A DNA stretch of 64,000 nucleotides from Luteibacter pinisoli (GCF_006385595.1 NZ_CP041046.1:248001-312000), one strand, 5' to 3'; positions 17,986 to 28,618 are shown, counted from the stretch's first letter. The notes: generated from the sequence alone by a model not told the origin. Translations and numbers: made by a program.

Positions 17986-19453
17986 GCGCCGGCATACGCA
18001 CCAGCTTCATCGGCGGCGGACCTTCGATCATGGTCATGCTCGAAAAGTCCGCCGTGAACTCCACCGTGGTGGCCAGGGACTCGGAGCGAAAGCGCCGGGG
18101 CGACAGCGCGATCAGTCGTTCCGGCACGGGGCCGCCCACACTGGCGTAAAGCCCGTCCGGACGCGCCTCGAGCGTCACGGCCAGGCCGCCACCCACGAAA
18201 TTCCCGGCGGCCTTCGAGAGTTCGGCGAGCGACAACGTCTTTTCCTCGGTCGCCGGTATCGCGATGTCGGTCATGCCGTAATCGGTCGCGATGGCCCGGA
18301 CGACGTCACTCATCACCCGCCGGCCGTCGCCGCCGTTGGCCAGGGCGACGACGCCATCGCCCTTGTCGGTATACGCGACCATGTAGGACTCGTATCCCTC
18401 GTTCACGCCGTCATGCATGAAACGCGGGATCCCGGACGGGTACACAGCGACACCGAGTCCCCAGTTGTCCTTCACCGGGGTCATCATCGTCCGTGTCATG
18501 GCGGGCGAGAGGCGGTGGCCGGTCTTGCCCGCGGCGGAGGCTTGCAGGTCCATCACCAGCTTCGCGAGGTCGCCCGCCGTGGTCCACAGGCCCGCGGGCG
18601 CGAGTTCCGGATCGACGCGGTAGTTACCGGGAATGACGCTGCCGTTGGCATGGGCAAAGGCCGCATTGGCCAGGATGGCTGGTGTGGGCGGCATGGCGAA
18701 GGCACTCCGCGTCATGCCGAGCGGCCCCAGTATCTCGCGTTGCACCAGCGTCTCGAAGGGCAGGCCACTGGCGTCGGCGAGTGCGAGCTGCGTCACCACG
18801 TAGCCGCCACCGGAGTATTCGAACTGCGCGCCTGCCGGAAGCACGCTCCGCACCGCGGGGGTATTGGCGGGCGGCACGCCATCCAGGATCTGCACGGCCG
18901 TCGGTAGCGGCGCGCCCGGCATGTAGCCGGTGAAGCCATGCACGCCCAGCCCGGCCGTGTGGCTCAGCAACTGGCGTAGCGTGACGCCGTTCGGTGCGAG
19001 CTTCGGATCCCGGGGCAGGCTCCACGAACGCAGGGCATCATTGATATTCCGGTCCAGGCCGATCCTGCCTTGCTCGGCCATGCGCAGGGCCAGCATGGCC
19101 GTGACCACCTTGCTGATCGACGCGGCCTGGAAGTCGGTATCCGGCGTGACGGGCATGCAGCTCACGACATCGCGAACGCCCCAGCCGCGCGCCCATGCCA
19201 GCTTGCCATCGTGGATCACGGCGACGCTGAGGCCGGGCACGCCGTAGTGCGCCATGTGCTCGGCGAGGCTGAAGGGTTTGTCGCCCTTCCTGATGATGGC
19301 GGGGCGCAGCTGGGTCTCGACGTAACGGGTATGGGCGTTGCTGGGGCCGCCGGCGGACGCTGCCGGGATGGGGCAACTGGCGAATGCGGGGGCCGCAAAC
19401 GCCGCCGCGCACACAGCCGGGCCCAGCAAAGCGATCTTCTGGATCCTTCGCAT
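17906..19453 (-). CDS. Exported beta-lactamase-fold serine hydrolase (S12 type)
   Basis: A 515-residue periplasmic serine hydrolase of the class C beta-lactamase/S12 fold. The signal peptide ends near AFAS. The nucleophile motif SISK puts Ser112 and Lys115 in the active site; the YxN motif is changed to YSG, and a DNWGLGV segment and HDGVNEGYES follow. This pattern suits a D-ala-D-ala peptidase-like protein or esterase better than a true beta-lactamase. ATG 19453 (or 19456) follows AAGGA. It lies 34 bases after the M56 peptidase and is the third gene of the BlaI operon. The last 26 codons, rich in Ser, Pro and Ala, are read antisense to the autotransporter end and may be a stop-loss extension. 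Confidence 0.85.
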   Translation of the reverse strand: MRRIQKIALLGPAVCAAAFAAPAFASCPIPAASAGGPSNAHTRYVETQLRPAIIRKGDKPFSLAEHMAHYGVPGLSVAVIHDGKLAWARGWGVRDVVSCMPVTPDTDFQAASISKVVTAMLALRMAEQGRIGLDRNINDALRSWSLPRDPKLAPNGVTLRQLLSHTAGLGVHGFTGYMPGAPLPTAVQILDGVPPANTPAVRSVLPAGAQFEYSGGGYVVTQLALADASGLPFETLVQREILGPLGMTRSAFAMPPTPAILANAAFAHANGSVIPGNYRVDPELAPAGLWTTAGDLAKLVMDLQASAAGKTGHRLSPAMTRTMMTPVKDNWGLGVAVYPSGIPRFMHDGVNEGYESYMVAYTDKGDGVVALANGGDGRRVMSDVVRAIATDYGMTDIAIPATEEKTLSLAELSKAAGNFVGGGLAVTLEARPDGLYASVGGPVPERLIALSPRRFRSESLATTVEFTADFSSMTMIEGPPPMKLVRMPAPTAPSSSAPTAPATGRAAPSRSHSPT

Positions 19454-19487
19454 CATGCGTTCCTTCTTCGTGGATGATCGGGTCGCG

Positions 19488-21047
19488 CTACTGGCGCCGC
19501 ACGACACTGCTTACGATGAGGCCCTGTTCGTCGACCAGGAAGAACACCTGCTCGGCGCCGTTCTGGTGTTGCACGTCGTAGCTATCCCAGCCGTAGTCGG
19601 TGACCCCATTGAAGCGATAGGACTGGACCGGACCCAGCTTCGCGAAATACGCCTTAAGCGAGGCACGCTGCAGTTCACTCATCCGCGCCTCCGGACGGAG
19701 GCCGGTGCTGTTGTCGGGATCCAGAGCCCGGCGGAGCACGTTCTCGCTTTCCGGGTACGGTGCCTGGTTCCTGACCCTGGCGGCGAGTGCGTCGCGGATG
19801 TGTGCGGCCCTGGCGGCATCGACGCGTGGCGCGTTCACGTAGAGCACCCCGTGGACGCGCACGATCATGCTGCTGACCTGGTGGTCGGCGCCGGTGACGA
19901 AGTCGAAGGTGGCGTCGACGGGCGGCACGGAAAACTGTGTGGCGCTGATCGCCGGGGCATCGATCGTGCCCGCGGCCGCCAGCTGGCCGATCGGCGAGAC
20001 GGTCAGGCCGTCGCCCTTGCGCTTTACCGTGATCATCGACGTGTCGCTGATCTCGTAATCCCCCACGTAGGTATCGAGAAGGGCCGGATTGACCGATATG
20101 GCGTGGCTGGTCGTCGGTTCAGGGGTGGCAGGCGGCGTGACCTGCGCCGCAAACACAGCCATGCCGAGCGCGATGCTGATCAGGATGAAGGCGAAAGCGC
20201 CTGCCCACTTCTTCGGCTTCGACAACATGATCCGTATCCTCTGTTCGAGAAACGATCGGGATTCCGACATCGCCGTGACCGAGCCGATGAACTCGGACTG
20301 GTTCTGTCCTACCTGGATAAGCGTTTCGCAGTAGTCGCCAAGATCGCCGCCGGCCCGGAGTACGCGTGCGTCGCAGTCCACTTCGATCGCGCAGCGAAGA
20401 CGATGGAACTGCCACCACAGCAACGGGTTCCACGGCATGGCCATGAGAAGCGCCAGCGAAAAGGCAACCAGCAACGGGTCGCGCGCTTCCAGGTGCGATT
20501 GCTCATGGGCCATGACGTAGTGCTGCTGGTCGGGCGATTCCTGCATCACCCATGCCGGGACGACGATGCGCGAACGCATCAGCCCTACTACCGCGGGCCC
20601 GACGCTGTCGGACACGAACACCGGCACGCCGCAAAGATGCCCCATAGACCAGTCGCGCTTGCGTCGATGGAAAAGCGCCGTGCCGGCGCCCACGAAAAGC
20701 ATCAGGGTGAATGACGTGGCCAGCCAGATGTCCTTGAGCAACGTATTGATCGGCGTGGACGAGGTGTATGCGCTCGTGCCACTCCAGTCGATCACGGCCG
20801 ATGCCAGGGGGATGGATGTCGTGTCGCGCAGGGGTATCGGCGCCGCGACCGCCTCGGGCGACACGTGCCCGGGTACGCGGAGCGACACCGTCACCATCGC
20901 CACCGGCAGCAGCAACGACGCCACGATGGCGACCAGCCACGGCCAGCGCGTGGGCAGGCGGCGGGCCTTGGCAGCTTGCTCGGCGATCAGGCCTGCCGCA
21001 CTGAGCGCCATGGCGACCAGGACGGCGTAGATCATCCAGGCAAGCAT
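19488..21047 (-). CDS. M56-family (BlaR1/MecR1-like) membrane metallopeptidase
   Basis: A 519-residue protein with four N-terminal membrane helices around the zinc-protease motif HEQSH (His181, Glu182, His185; context MAHEQSHLEARDPL). In the BlaR1/MecR1 family this domain is activated by a sensor and leads to destruction of the BlaI repressor. The C-terminal 220 residues after the last helix (about 275-295) are periplasmic but lack penicillin-binding motifs, so the signal is probably not a beta-lactam. The ATG overlaps the blaI stop as TGATG. It should be the anti-repressor of the neighbouring BlaI. Confidence 0.87.
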   Translation of the reverse strand: MLAWMIYAVLVAMALSAAGLIAEQAAKARRLPTRWPWLVAIVASLLLPVAMVTVSLRVPGHVSPEAVAAPIPLRDTTSIPLASAVIDWSGTSAYTSSTPINTLLKDIWLATSFTLMLFVGAGTALFHRRKRDWSMGHLCGVPVFVSDSVGPAVVGLMRSRIVVPAWVMQESPDQQHYVMAHEQSHLEARDPLLVAFSLALLMAMPWNPLLWWQFHRLRCAIEVDCDARVLRAGGDLGDYCETLIQVGQNQSEFIGSVTAMSESRSFLEQRIRIMLSKPKKWAGAFAFILISIALGMAVFAAQVTPPATPEPTTSHAISVNPALLDTYVGDYEISDTSMITVKRKGDGLTVSPIGQLAAAGTIDAPAISATQFSVPPVDATFDFVTGADHQVSSMIVRVHGVLYVNAPRVDAARAAHIRDALAARVRNQAPYPESENVLRRALDPDNSTGLRPEARMSELQRASLKAYFAKLGPVQSYRFNGVTDYGWDSYDVQHQNGAEQVFFLVDEQGLIVSSVVRRQ

Positions 21048-21400
21048 CAGGGCTTCAGGAGTTTGCGCATGCGGGCGATCTGCTCAGGGGTAAGGGTCTG
21101 CTCGGACACCAGGTGCGTGAGCAGCAACTCCGTGGAGCCCTTGAACAGCTTGTCCGTCAGGTGCTGGAGCGCATTCTTGCGGGCGGCTTGTTGCTTCACG
21201 CTGGCGAAGTAGCGGTGTCCGCGCCCTTCTTCCTCGTAACCGACATAGCCCTTCGCCTGCAGCGTGCGCAGCACGGTCAACACCGTGGTGTAGGCAAGGG
21301 TGTCGCTCAGGCGTTCGCGCACCTCCGACACCAGCGAGGGGCCGTGTTCCCACAGCACCTGCATGATGTCCGCTTCGCGGTCGGTGAGGGAGATCTTCAT
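21047..21400 (-). CDS. blaI: BlaI/MecI/CopY-family repressor
   Basis: A 117-residue winged-helix repressor. The opening LTDREADIMQVLWEHGPSLVSEV and the following TTVLTVLRTLQAKGYVGYE are the family DNA-binding domain; the C-terminal half is the dimerisation region cut by M56 peptidases. ATG 21400 has GGGGA 7 bases upstream, and a GTG at 21406 is less likely. Two CTACTA-N6-TAGTAG-like dyads sit over its promoter, so it is almost certainly autoregulated. It heads the operon blaI, M56 peptidase, serine hydrolase. Confidence 0.9.
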   Translation of the reverse strand: MKISLTDREADIMQVLWEHGPSLVSEVRERLSDTLAYTTVLTVLRTLQAKGYVGYEEEGRGHRYFASVKQQAARKNALQHLTDKLFKGSTELLLTHLVSEQTLTPEQIARMRKLLKP

Positions 21401-21421
21401 ACGCACGTCCCCGGACTATCG

Positions 21422-21439
21422 CTACTACAGTTGTAGTAG
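21422..21439. promoter_or_regulatory. BlaI operator 1
   Basis: CTACTACA-GT-TGTAGTAG is a perfect dyad with 8-base arms, matching the TACTACA/TGTAGTA half-sites bound by BlaI and MecI. It lies at the start of the blaI transcript. Confidence 0.8.
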
Positions 21440-21467
21440 AAATAGGCCGGGGACGCGTGTTTGTCAA
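21439..21467 (-). promoter_or_regulatory. Promoter of the blaI operon
   Basis: On the minus strand a perfect -35 box TTGACA (21467-21462) is followed after 17 bases by a weak -10 box TATTTC (21444-21439). The two BlaI dyads flank it: one overlaps the -35 box and one lies just downstream of the -10 box, the expected layout for repression. Confidence 0.7.
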
Positions 21468-21482
21468 CTATCTATTTAGTAG
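21465..21482. promoter_or_regulatory. BlaI operator 2 (imperfect)
   Basis: CAACTA-N6-TAGTAG has the same geometry as operator 1 with one mismatch in the arms. It overlaps the -35 box of the blaI promoter, 43 bases centre to centre from operator 1. It also abuts the stop of the DUF1080 gene. Confidence 0.55.
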
Positions 21483-21483
21483 A

Positions 21484-22253
21484 TCAGTCCAGCGGCCGCA
21501 CCCAGATGTTCCGGAAGCTGATCGGCTGGGAGTGGTCGCCGTGCGCCTGGAGCTTGATCGGCGCCTCGGTGTACGGGTTGTACTTCGGCTTGCCGATGTA
21601 GAACGTTTCACCCGCGAGTTCGGTGTGGTTCTGCACGAGCACGCCGTTGTGGAACAGCGTGACGTACGCCGGCGACTTCACCGAGCCATCGGCGGCGAAC
21701 ACGGGCGCGGTCCAGACGATGTCGTAGGTCTGCCATTCGCCCGGCTTGCGCATGGCATTGACCAGCGGCGCGGACTGTTTGTAGACGCTGCCGGCCTGGC
21801 CATTCACGTACGTCGGGTTGTTGAACGAATCCATGATCTGGACTTCGTAACCCTCGTCGCCGGGGCCGGTGGAAGCGAGGAACACGCCGCTGTTGCCGCG
21901 GCCCTGGCCTTCGCCAGTGATGTCCTTCGGCACCTGCCACTCAAGATGCAGCTGGTAGCTCTTGAACTTCTGCTTGGTCTGGATGTTGCCCGAGGTCTTG
22001 TCGACGGTAAGGATGCCGTCGTGGACCTTCCAGTGCGCGGGGGAATGGTCCTTGGAGGCTTCCCACTGGGCGATGTCCTTGCCGCCGAACAGCACGACGG
22101 CATCGGAGGGCGGCGCGCTGTTCGGGTTGCCCGGCGTGACCACCTTGGGCACCGGATCCCACTGCTCGGTGGCCTTGGGGTCCGTCTGCGCCCAGGCGGA
22201 CGACGAGCCCACGGCGAACACAAAGAGGGTGGCAGCGCTGGTGCGCAGGAATG

Positions 22254-22257
<4 letters not shown>
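21484..22257 (-). CDS. Exported DUF1080 protein, probable 3-keto-glycoside hydrolase
   Basis: A 257-residue periplasmic protein with a signal peptide ending AWAQ. The DUF1080 fold (concanavalin-like beta sandwich) covers residues about 40-257: FGGKDIAQWEA near the start, RGNSGVFLAS, YEVQIMDSF, GEWQTYDIVW and the closing PISFRNIWVRPLD. DUF1080 members cleave 3-keto-glycosides after oxidation of the sugar at C3. It is the last gene of the eight-gene glycoside-oxidation operon, and its start overlaps the upstream stop as ATGA. No terminator follows before the blaI control region. Confidence 0.87.
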
Positions 22258-23161
<904 letters not shown>

Positions 23162-23165
<4 letters not shown>

Positions 23166-24217
23166 TCGAGCCCCAGGATGCTGCGGTTGAAGGCGCGGTC
23201 ACTGCCACTCGACGCGAAATCGTCGAACGCACGCTCGGTCACCTTGATGATGTGGTCGCGGATGAAGGGTGCCCCTTCCTGCGCGCCTTGCTGTGCATCC
23301 TTGATGCAGCATTCCCACTCGAGCACGGCCCAGCCGGGATAGTCGTACTGCGCGAGCTTGCTGAAGATCGCGCCGAAATCGATCTGCCCGTCGCCCAGCG
23401 AGCGGAAACGCCCCGGGCGATCGATCCAGTTCTGGTAACCGCCATACACGCCCGAGCGTCCGTTCGGACGGAACTCGGCGTCCTTCACGTGGAAGGCGCG
23501 GATGCGCTCGTGGTAGTTGTCGATGAACTGCAGGTAGTCCATCTGCTGCAGCACCATGTGGCTCGGATCGAACAGGATGTTCGCGCGCGGATGGTGGTCG
23601 ACCGCGTCGAGGAAGCGCTCGAAGGTGACACCGTCGTGCAGGTCCTCGCCGGGATGGAGTTCGTAGCAGACATCCACGCCCACCTCGTCGAACGCATCGA
23701 GGATCGGCTTCCAGCGCCGGCCGAGTTCGGCAAAGGCTTCTTCCACCAGGCCTGCCGGGCGCTGCGGCCACGGGTAAAACAGCTGCCACGCCAGCGCGCC
23801 GGAGAAGGTGGCGTGTGCGGTCAGACCGAGGTTATGGCTGGCCTTGGCGGCGAGCTTGAGCTGCTCCACCGCCCACGCCTGGCGCTGCTGCGGATGGCCA
23901 CGCAACGCCGGGGGCGCGAAGCCGTCGAACAGGCGATCGTAAGCCGGGTGCGACGCCACCAGCTGGCCCTGCAGGTGCGTGGAGAGTTCTGTTACCGCCA
24001 CGCCGTGCTCGGCGAGCATGCCGGTGATGTCGTCGCAATACGTCTTGCTGGTAGCCGCCTGCTCAAGATCGAACAGGCGGGCATCGTTGGAGGGGATCTG
24101 CACGCCGACGAAGCCGAGCGACGAGGCCCAACGCGCGATATCGGCCAGCGTGTTGAACGGTGCCTCGTCCGACGCGAACTGGGCGAGGAAGATGCCAGGG
24201 CCCTTGAGTGTCTTCAT
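23162..24217 (-). CDS. Sugar phosphate isomerase/epimerase family TIM-barrel protein (cytoplasmic)
   Basis: A 351-residue TIM barrel of the xylose-isomerase-like family, without a signal peptide. Likely divalent metal ligands are in VCYELHPGED (Glu), ILFDPSHMVLQ (Asp, His), AFHVKDAEF (His, Asp) and VLEWEC (Glu). The opening PGIFLAQF and LGFVGVQIPS are typical of barrels found with Gfo/Idh oxidoreductases. It probably acts on a 3-keto sugar or its reduced product in the cytoplasm. It follows the small dehydrogenase subunit by one base and overlaps the next gene. Confidence 0.82.
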
Positions 24218-24218
24218 G

Positions 24219-24809
24219 TCAGATCTTCAGTTCGGCCTCGACGGCCCAGGCCTTGCCATTGCCCGCCTGCGACAGCGGGATGTCGGCGTGCCAGGCCGCG
24301 GGAACCGGGTCGTACTGGAGCACCTGCGTGCAACCCGGCTGCGACAGGAAGAAGCCGAGCATCGTGAGCTTCTTGGTCATCATCACGAAGTCGGCCGCCG
24401 GCGGCAGCTTGCCGCCCTTGGGTACGGCAATCGCCTGGTCGTGCAGTTTGGTGACCAGCGCCTTCTGCTGCGCGGCATCGAGCTGGAGGAACGGCTTGCC
24501 GCCCGCCTTGTCGAACGCCGCCATGGCGTCGAGGTAACGCTGCTGGTCCGGCTTGGCGTAAACCGCCTTGAACAGCTGGTCCATGAACAGCGGCACGCCG
24601 GCATCGACCGCGCCCGGGGTATCGGTGCGCGGGATCACGATGTCCGACACCGCACCGACCAGGCTGTACTGGGCTGGATTGAAGAACTCGGGCTTTGCCG
24701 TGGGCTTCTGCGACGCGGCGTGCGCGTCGAATACCGCCAGCAACGACGGGCCCGCGATGGCACCGACGGCCAGCGCGGACATGCTTTTCAACCATTCGCG
24801 ACGATTCAT
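24219..24809 (-). CDS. Gluconate 2-dehydrogenase subunit 3-family protein, Tat-exported
   Basis: A 196-residue small subunit of a membrane or periplasmic sugar dehydrogenase. The N-terminus MNRREWLKSMSALAVG is a twin-arginine signal, and the rest matches the Gluconate_2-dh3 family (DIVIPRTDTPGAVDAGVP, then GFFLSQPGCTQVLQYDPVPAAWHADIP). In glucoside 3-dehydrogenases this subunit carries its signal-less GMC partner across the membrane. That partner is encoded 11 bases upstream (24821-26512). No cytochrome c subunit is in the operon, so electrons must go to a carrier encoded elsewhere. Confidence 0.9.
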   Translation of the reverse strand: MNRREWLKSMSALAVGAIAGPSLLAVFDAHAASQKPTAKPEFFNPAQYSLVGAVSDIVIPRTDTPGAVDAGVPLFMDQLFKAVYAKPDQQRYLDAMAAFDKAGGKPFLQLDAAQQKALVTKLHDQAIAVPKGGKLPPAADFVMMTKKLTMLGFFLSQPGCTQVLQYDPVPAAWHADIPLSQAGNGKAWAVEAELKI

Positions 24810-24820
24810 GGTGTCGATCC

Positions 24821-26512
24821 TCAGATATTGCCGCGCTTGAGTTCTTCCACGGCGTAGTTGGCCGCGCGTGCGGTCAGCGCCATGTAAGTGAGGGACGGGT
24901 TCTGGCAGCCGGACGATGCCATGGCCGAGCCGTCGGTCACGAAGACGTTCTTGCAGGCATGCATCTGGTTGAAGCCGTTGAGCACCGAGGTCTTCGGATC
25001 GCGGCCCATGCGCGCGGTACCCATTTCATGGATGCCGGCGCCGACGTTGGCGTTCATCGTGAACGAGCCGACGTCGCGATAGCCCGCGCCCGACAGCATT
25101 TCCATGGCGTCCTCGATGATCGCCTTGCCGATCATCTTTTCGTTTTCCTGGTGCGCGGCATCGAAGTTCAGCACGGGCATGCCGTACTTGTCCTTATGGT
25201 TGCGGTCCAGGCTCACGAAGTTCTTGTGGGAGGGCAGCATCTCGCCGAAGCCCATCATCGAGACATACCACGGACCCGGCTCCTGCGCCGCTTCCTTGAG
25301 TTCCGCGCCGAGGGCATGCTGTTCGACCAGGCGGGTCCAGTCCTGGCGGCCTGCGCCACCCTGGAAACCGAAGCCGCGCAGGTACTTCTGCTTGTCGGTA
25401 CCGACGTTGCGGTAACGCGGGATGTAGAAGCCGGTGGGGCGTCGGCCGGAGTAGTAGCGGTCCAGGTGGCCTTCGACCATGGCGCGCGCGCCCGTGCCGA
25501 ACGTGTGATCCATGATGTTGTGGCCGAGCTCGCCGCTATCGTTACCGAAGCCGTTCGGGAAGCGCGTCGAGGTGGAGTTCATCAGGATGTGCGCGGTGCC
25601 GAAGGTCGACGCGCACATGAAGATCACTTTCGCGAAGTACTCGGTCTGGTGGCCGGTCTCGGCATCCAGCACGCGGACACCGGTGGCCTTGCCCTTGTCG
25701 TTGTCGTAGATCAGCTCGTACACGATGGCGTTGGTCACCATCGTCATGTTGCCCGTGCGCTCGGCCGAGGGCAGGGTGGACGAGTTGCTGCTGAAGTAGC
25801 CACCGAACGGGCAGCCGCGCATGCACAGGTTGCGATACTGGCAGGTGCCGCGCTGCGGGCTCTGGTCGTGCTTGAGCGGCGCCGAGAGATTGGCGGTGCG
25901 GCCGATGATCAGCTTGCGGTTGAACTTGCTTTGCAGCTTGCCCTGGAAGTCCTTCTCGACGCAGTTGAGGTCCATGGGCGGCAGGAAGTTGCCGTCGGGC
26001 AACTGGGCGAGGTGATCGTTATTGCCGCTGACGCCGATGAAATGCTCGACCTTGTCGTACCACGGCGCGATATCAGCATAGCGGATCGGCCAGTCCACGC
26101 CGACGCCTTCCTTGCCGTTCGCCTCGAAATCCATCTCGCTCAGGCGGTAGCTCTGGCGGCCCCACATCAGCGAGCGGCCACCGACGTGATAGCCACGGAA
26201 CCAGTCGAACGGCTTGGTCTCTTCGTACGGGTTGTCGATGTCGTCGACGAACCAGTGCTTGGTGGACTGGGTGATGCCGTAGAACGACGGACGCGTGTGC
26301 TTGGGCCAGCGGGCGAGATCTTCCTGCGTCGGCTCGTCGCCGTACGGCAGCTCCCACGGCGCCTTCATGGCGGTGGGGTAGTCGAGATGCTTGACCATGG
26401 GGCCGCGGTCCAGCACGAGCGTCTTCAGGCCCTTCTCGGTCAGTTCCTTGGCAGCCCAGCCACCGCTGACGCCGGTACCGACGACGATGGCGTCGAATGT
26501 GTTCTTTTCCAT
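24821..26512 (-). CDS. GMC-family dehydrogenase, probable glucoside 3-dehydrogenase large subunit
   Basis: A 563-residue FAD enzyme of the GMC family. The dinucleotide motif VVGTGVSGGWAAKEL is at residues 10-24, the Cys-rich stretch CQYRNLCMRGCPFGG lies mid-protein, and the C-terminal domain has NVGAGIHEMGTARMG (catalytic His) and SSGCQNPSLTYMAL (catalytic Asn). The close match to sugar C3 dehydrogenases, and the partner Gluconate_2-dh3 gene, suggest it oxidises the C3 hydroxyl of glycosides. It has no own signal and is probably exported with its partner. Confidence 0.9.
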   Translation of the reverse strand: MEKNTFDAIVVGTGVSGGWAAKELTEKGLKTLVLDRGPMVKHLDYPTAMKAPWELPYGDEPTQEDLARWPKHTRPSFYGITQSTKHWFVDDIDNPYEETKPFDWFRGYHVGGRSLMWGRQSYRLSEMDFEANGKEGVGVDWPIRYADIAPWYDKVEHFIGVSGNNDHLAQLPDGNFLPPMDLNCVEKDFQGKLQSKFNRKLIIGRTANLSAPLKHDQSPQRGTCQYRNLCMRGCPFGGYFSSNSSTLPSAERTGNMTMVTNAIVYELIYDNDKGKATGVRVLDAETGHQTEYFAKVIFMCASTFGTAHILMNSTSTRFPNGFGNDSGELGHNIMDHTFGTGARAMVEGHLDRYYSGRRPTGFYIPRYRNVGTDKQKYLRGFGFQGGAGRQDWTRLVEQHALGAELKEAAQEPGPWYVSMMGFGEMLPSHKNFVSLDRNHKDKYGMPVLNFDAAHQENEKMIGKAIIEDAMEMLSGAGYRDVGSFTMNANVGAGIHEMGTARMGRDPKTSVLNGFNQMHACKNVFVTDGSAMASSGCQNPSLTYMALTARAANYAVEELKRGNI

Positions 26513-26523
26513 GCCTTTTCCCT

Positions 26524-27396
26524 TCAGCGCAGCGGGCGCAGGTAGTCGTAATCGACGCGCGCGGCGTCAAGCGAGCTCATACGAGCGAACGGGCCTTCCT
26601 GCTCGACGAAGCAGTGCTTCAGTCCAGAGGTATCGGCTGCCGCCATGATCGGTTTGTAATCCAGCGTGCCGCGGCCCAGCTCGGCGCCCGGGTAATCCTT
26701 GGCATTGCCCGGGAGGAAATCCTTCGCGTGCATCAGCGGGATGCGGCCGGGGTTGGCCTTGAAGTAATCCGCGGGATTCTTGCCGCCGGCGTGCACCCAG
26801 CCGCAGTCCAGTTCGAACTGCACGACCTTGGGGTCGGTTTCCGCGAGCAGCACGTCGTAGAAGGTCTTGCCGCCGCCCACGTCGGTGAACTCGGCGTGGT
26901 GGTTGTGGTACGCGTACTGCAGGCCCGCGGCCTTGGCTTTCGCGCCCAGGGTGTTCGCGTAGTCGGCCGTGCGCTTGGCATCGTCGAGCGTATAGGTCGG
27001 CTCGCCGCCGCCCTTCTCCTTCTGCATGAGCGCCGGGAGCATGCTGCTGACGATGTAGTGGGAGCCGAGCGTGTGTGCCGCCTTGATGCCCGGCTCGAAG
27101 CCGAGGCTATCGAAATGCATGGAGGGGCAGGCCAGGCCGGCGTCCTTCAGCTGGTCGCGCAGGGTTTCCGCCGTGCTGGTGATGATCGCCTCGATTTCCG
27201 TGTAACCGATGGACTTCAGCGTCTTCAGGGTGCCGGTGGGATCCTTCTGGTAAGCGTCGAGCACCATGTAAAGCTGGATGCCGAGCCCCTTGCCCTTCGA
27301 CGCGGCGGCCAGGAGTTTCCCTGGCGCGCCGAGGCCGAGCCCCAGTACGGTGCCACACAGCGCGGAACGCGCGAGGAATTGCCTGCGATTCATCAT
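26524..27396 (-). CDS. TIM-barrel sugar isomerase/hydratase family protein, Tat-exported
   Basis: A 290-residue xylose-isomerase-like TIM barrel. The N-terminus NRRQFLARSALCGTVLGLGLG is a twin-arginine signal. Candidate metal ligands are in YAYHNHHAEF, VQFELDCGWVHAGG, PLMHAKDF and CFVEQEG. Together with the other two TIM barrels of this operon it probably handles 3-keto intermediates, here on the periplasmic side. The gene lies between the MFS permease and the GMC dehydrogenase with 11-16 base gaps. Which barrel does which step cannot be decided from sequence. Confidence 0.82.
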   Translation of the reverse strand: MMNRRQFLARSALCGTVLGLGLGAPGKLLAAASKGKGLGIQLYMVLDAYQKDPTGTLKTLKSIGYTEIEAIITSTAETLRDQLKDAGLACPSMHFDSLGFEPGIKAAHTLGSHYIVSSMLPALMQKEKGGGEPTYTLDDAKRTADYANTLGAKAKAAGLQYAYHNHHAEFTDVGGGKTFYDVLLAETDPKVVQFELDCGWVHAGGKNPADYFKANPGRIPLMHAKDFLPGNAKDYPGAELGRGTLDYKPIMAAADTSGLKHCFVEQEGPFARMSSLDAARVDYDYLRPLR

Positions 27397-27412
27397 GAAG
27401 CGTTATCCCGAA

Positions 27413-28618
27413 TCAGTGGGTGCCGACAACGGCAGCGGGGGCGGGGACCTTGCGATCCTTGAAGAGCAAGACGAACAGCGCAAAGACGAAGGCCGCGAAG
27501 GCGCCGGCGACAACCCAGATGCCGTGCCAGTCATGCGTCCCGTCGCTGCGGGTGTAGGTTTCCACCACCACGCCGGAGAGCCACGAGCCGACGAACATGC
27601 CCAGGCCGTAGGTGAGGAAGGTGATGAGGCCCTGCGTAGCCGCGCGCAGCGCGGGCGGGGCTTCACGATCGATATAGATCTGGCCCACCACGAAGAAGAA
27701 GTCGAAGCAGACGCCGTGCAGGACGATGCCAAGCCACAACATCCACATGAGCTCGCCGGAGCCGCCAAAGGCGAACATGCCGTAGCGCACCACCCAGGCC
27801 AGCATGCCCACGGCGAGCATCCACTTCACGCCCAGGCGGCGGAAGAACCAGGGGATGAGGAGCATGAAGAACAGCTCGGACATCTGGCCGCCGGTCATCT
27901 TGCCGGCCGCGTTGACCACACCGGCCTCATTGAGGAACAGGTTGGTGAACGCGTAGTAGAACTGCAGCGGGATGCAGATCAGGAACGAGGCGAGGGCGAA
28001 CACGGCCATCGAGCGCTCGCGGAGCAGGTGCAGCGATTCCAAAGGCAGCACATGGCGCATTTCGAAGCGGGTGTTGCGGGCCAACGGCGGCGTCGGCGGC
28101 AGGGTGAAACAGTAACCCGCCATCACCACCGAAAGGCCGGCGGCCAGCAGCAGCGGGGAGGCCGTGGCTTCCACGCCCCAGGCGCCGACGGCCAGGCCGA
28201 CCAGGATCCAGCCGATGCTGCCGAACACGCGGATGGCGCCGAATTCTTCCTGCGGCGACTTGATATGGCGCATGGCGAGCGAGGCGGTGAGCGCCAGCGT
28301 CGGCATGTAGCAGAGGCTATAAGCCAGCAGGGGCACATAGACCATCGTGAAGGTGGTCTGCTGCGCGGCGACGGCAAGCAAGACCGCACCCAGCAGGTGC
28401 AGCAGGGTGAGCACGCGGCGGGTGTCGAACAGTCGATCGGCGAGCAGCCCGACGAACAGCGGCGAGATGATCGCGCCGACGGCCGTGGTGCCCGCGACGG
28501 CGCCGATTTCGGTGCCGGTGAAATGCAGCGTCTTGCCAAGCCAGGTGCCGACGGTGACGTACCACGCGCCCCAGATCCCGAACTCGAACAGCATCATGAC
28601 TCTAAGGCGCCATTTCAT
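27413..28618 (-). CDS. MFS permease, nucleoside/sugar symporter type
   Basis: A 401-residue polytopic transporter with about twelve helices, of the MFS branch that includes the nucleoside:proton symporter NupG. The opening MLFEFGIWGAWYVTVGTWL, the signature loop GLLADRLFDTRRVL and the later GQIYIDREAPPALRAATQG are characteristic. In this operon it should import the sugar released in the periplasm, possibly a 3-keto sugar. ATG 28618 overlaps the stop of the Gfo/Idh gene as ATGA. Confidence 0.85.
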   Translation of the reverse strand: MKWRLRVMMLFEFGIWGAWYVTVGTWLGKTLHFTGTEIGAVAGTTAVGAIISPLFVGLLADRLFDTRRVLTLLHLLGAVLLAVAAQQTTFTMVYVPLLAYSLCYMPTLALTASLAMRHIKSPQEEFGAIRVFGSIGWILVGLAVGAWGVEATASPLLLAAGLSVVMAGYCFTLPPTPPLARNTRFEMRHVLPLESLHLLRERSMAVFALASFLICIPLQFYYAFTNLFLNEAGVVNAAGKMTGGQMSELFFMLLIPWFFRRLGVKWMLAVGMLAWVVRYGMFAFGGSGELMWMLWLGIVLHGVCFDFFFVVGQIYIDREAPPALRAATQGLITFLTYGLGMFVGSWLSGVVVETYTRSDGTHDWHGIWVVAGAFAAFVFALFVLLFKDRKVPAPAAVVGTH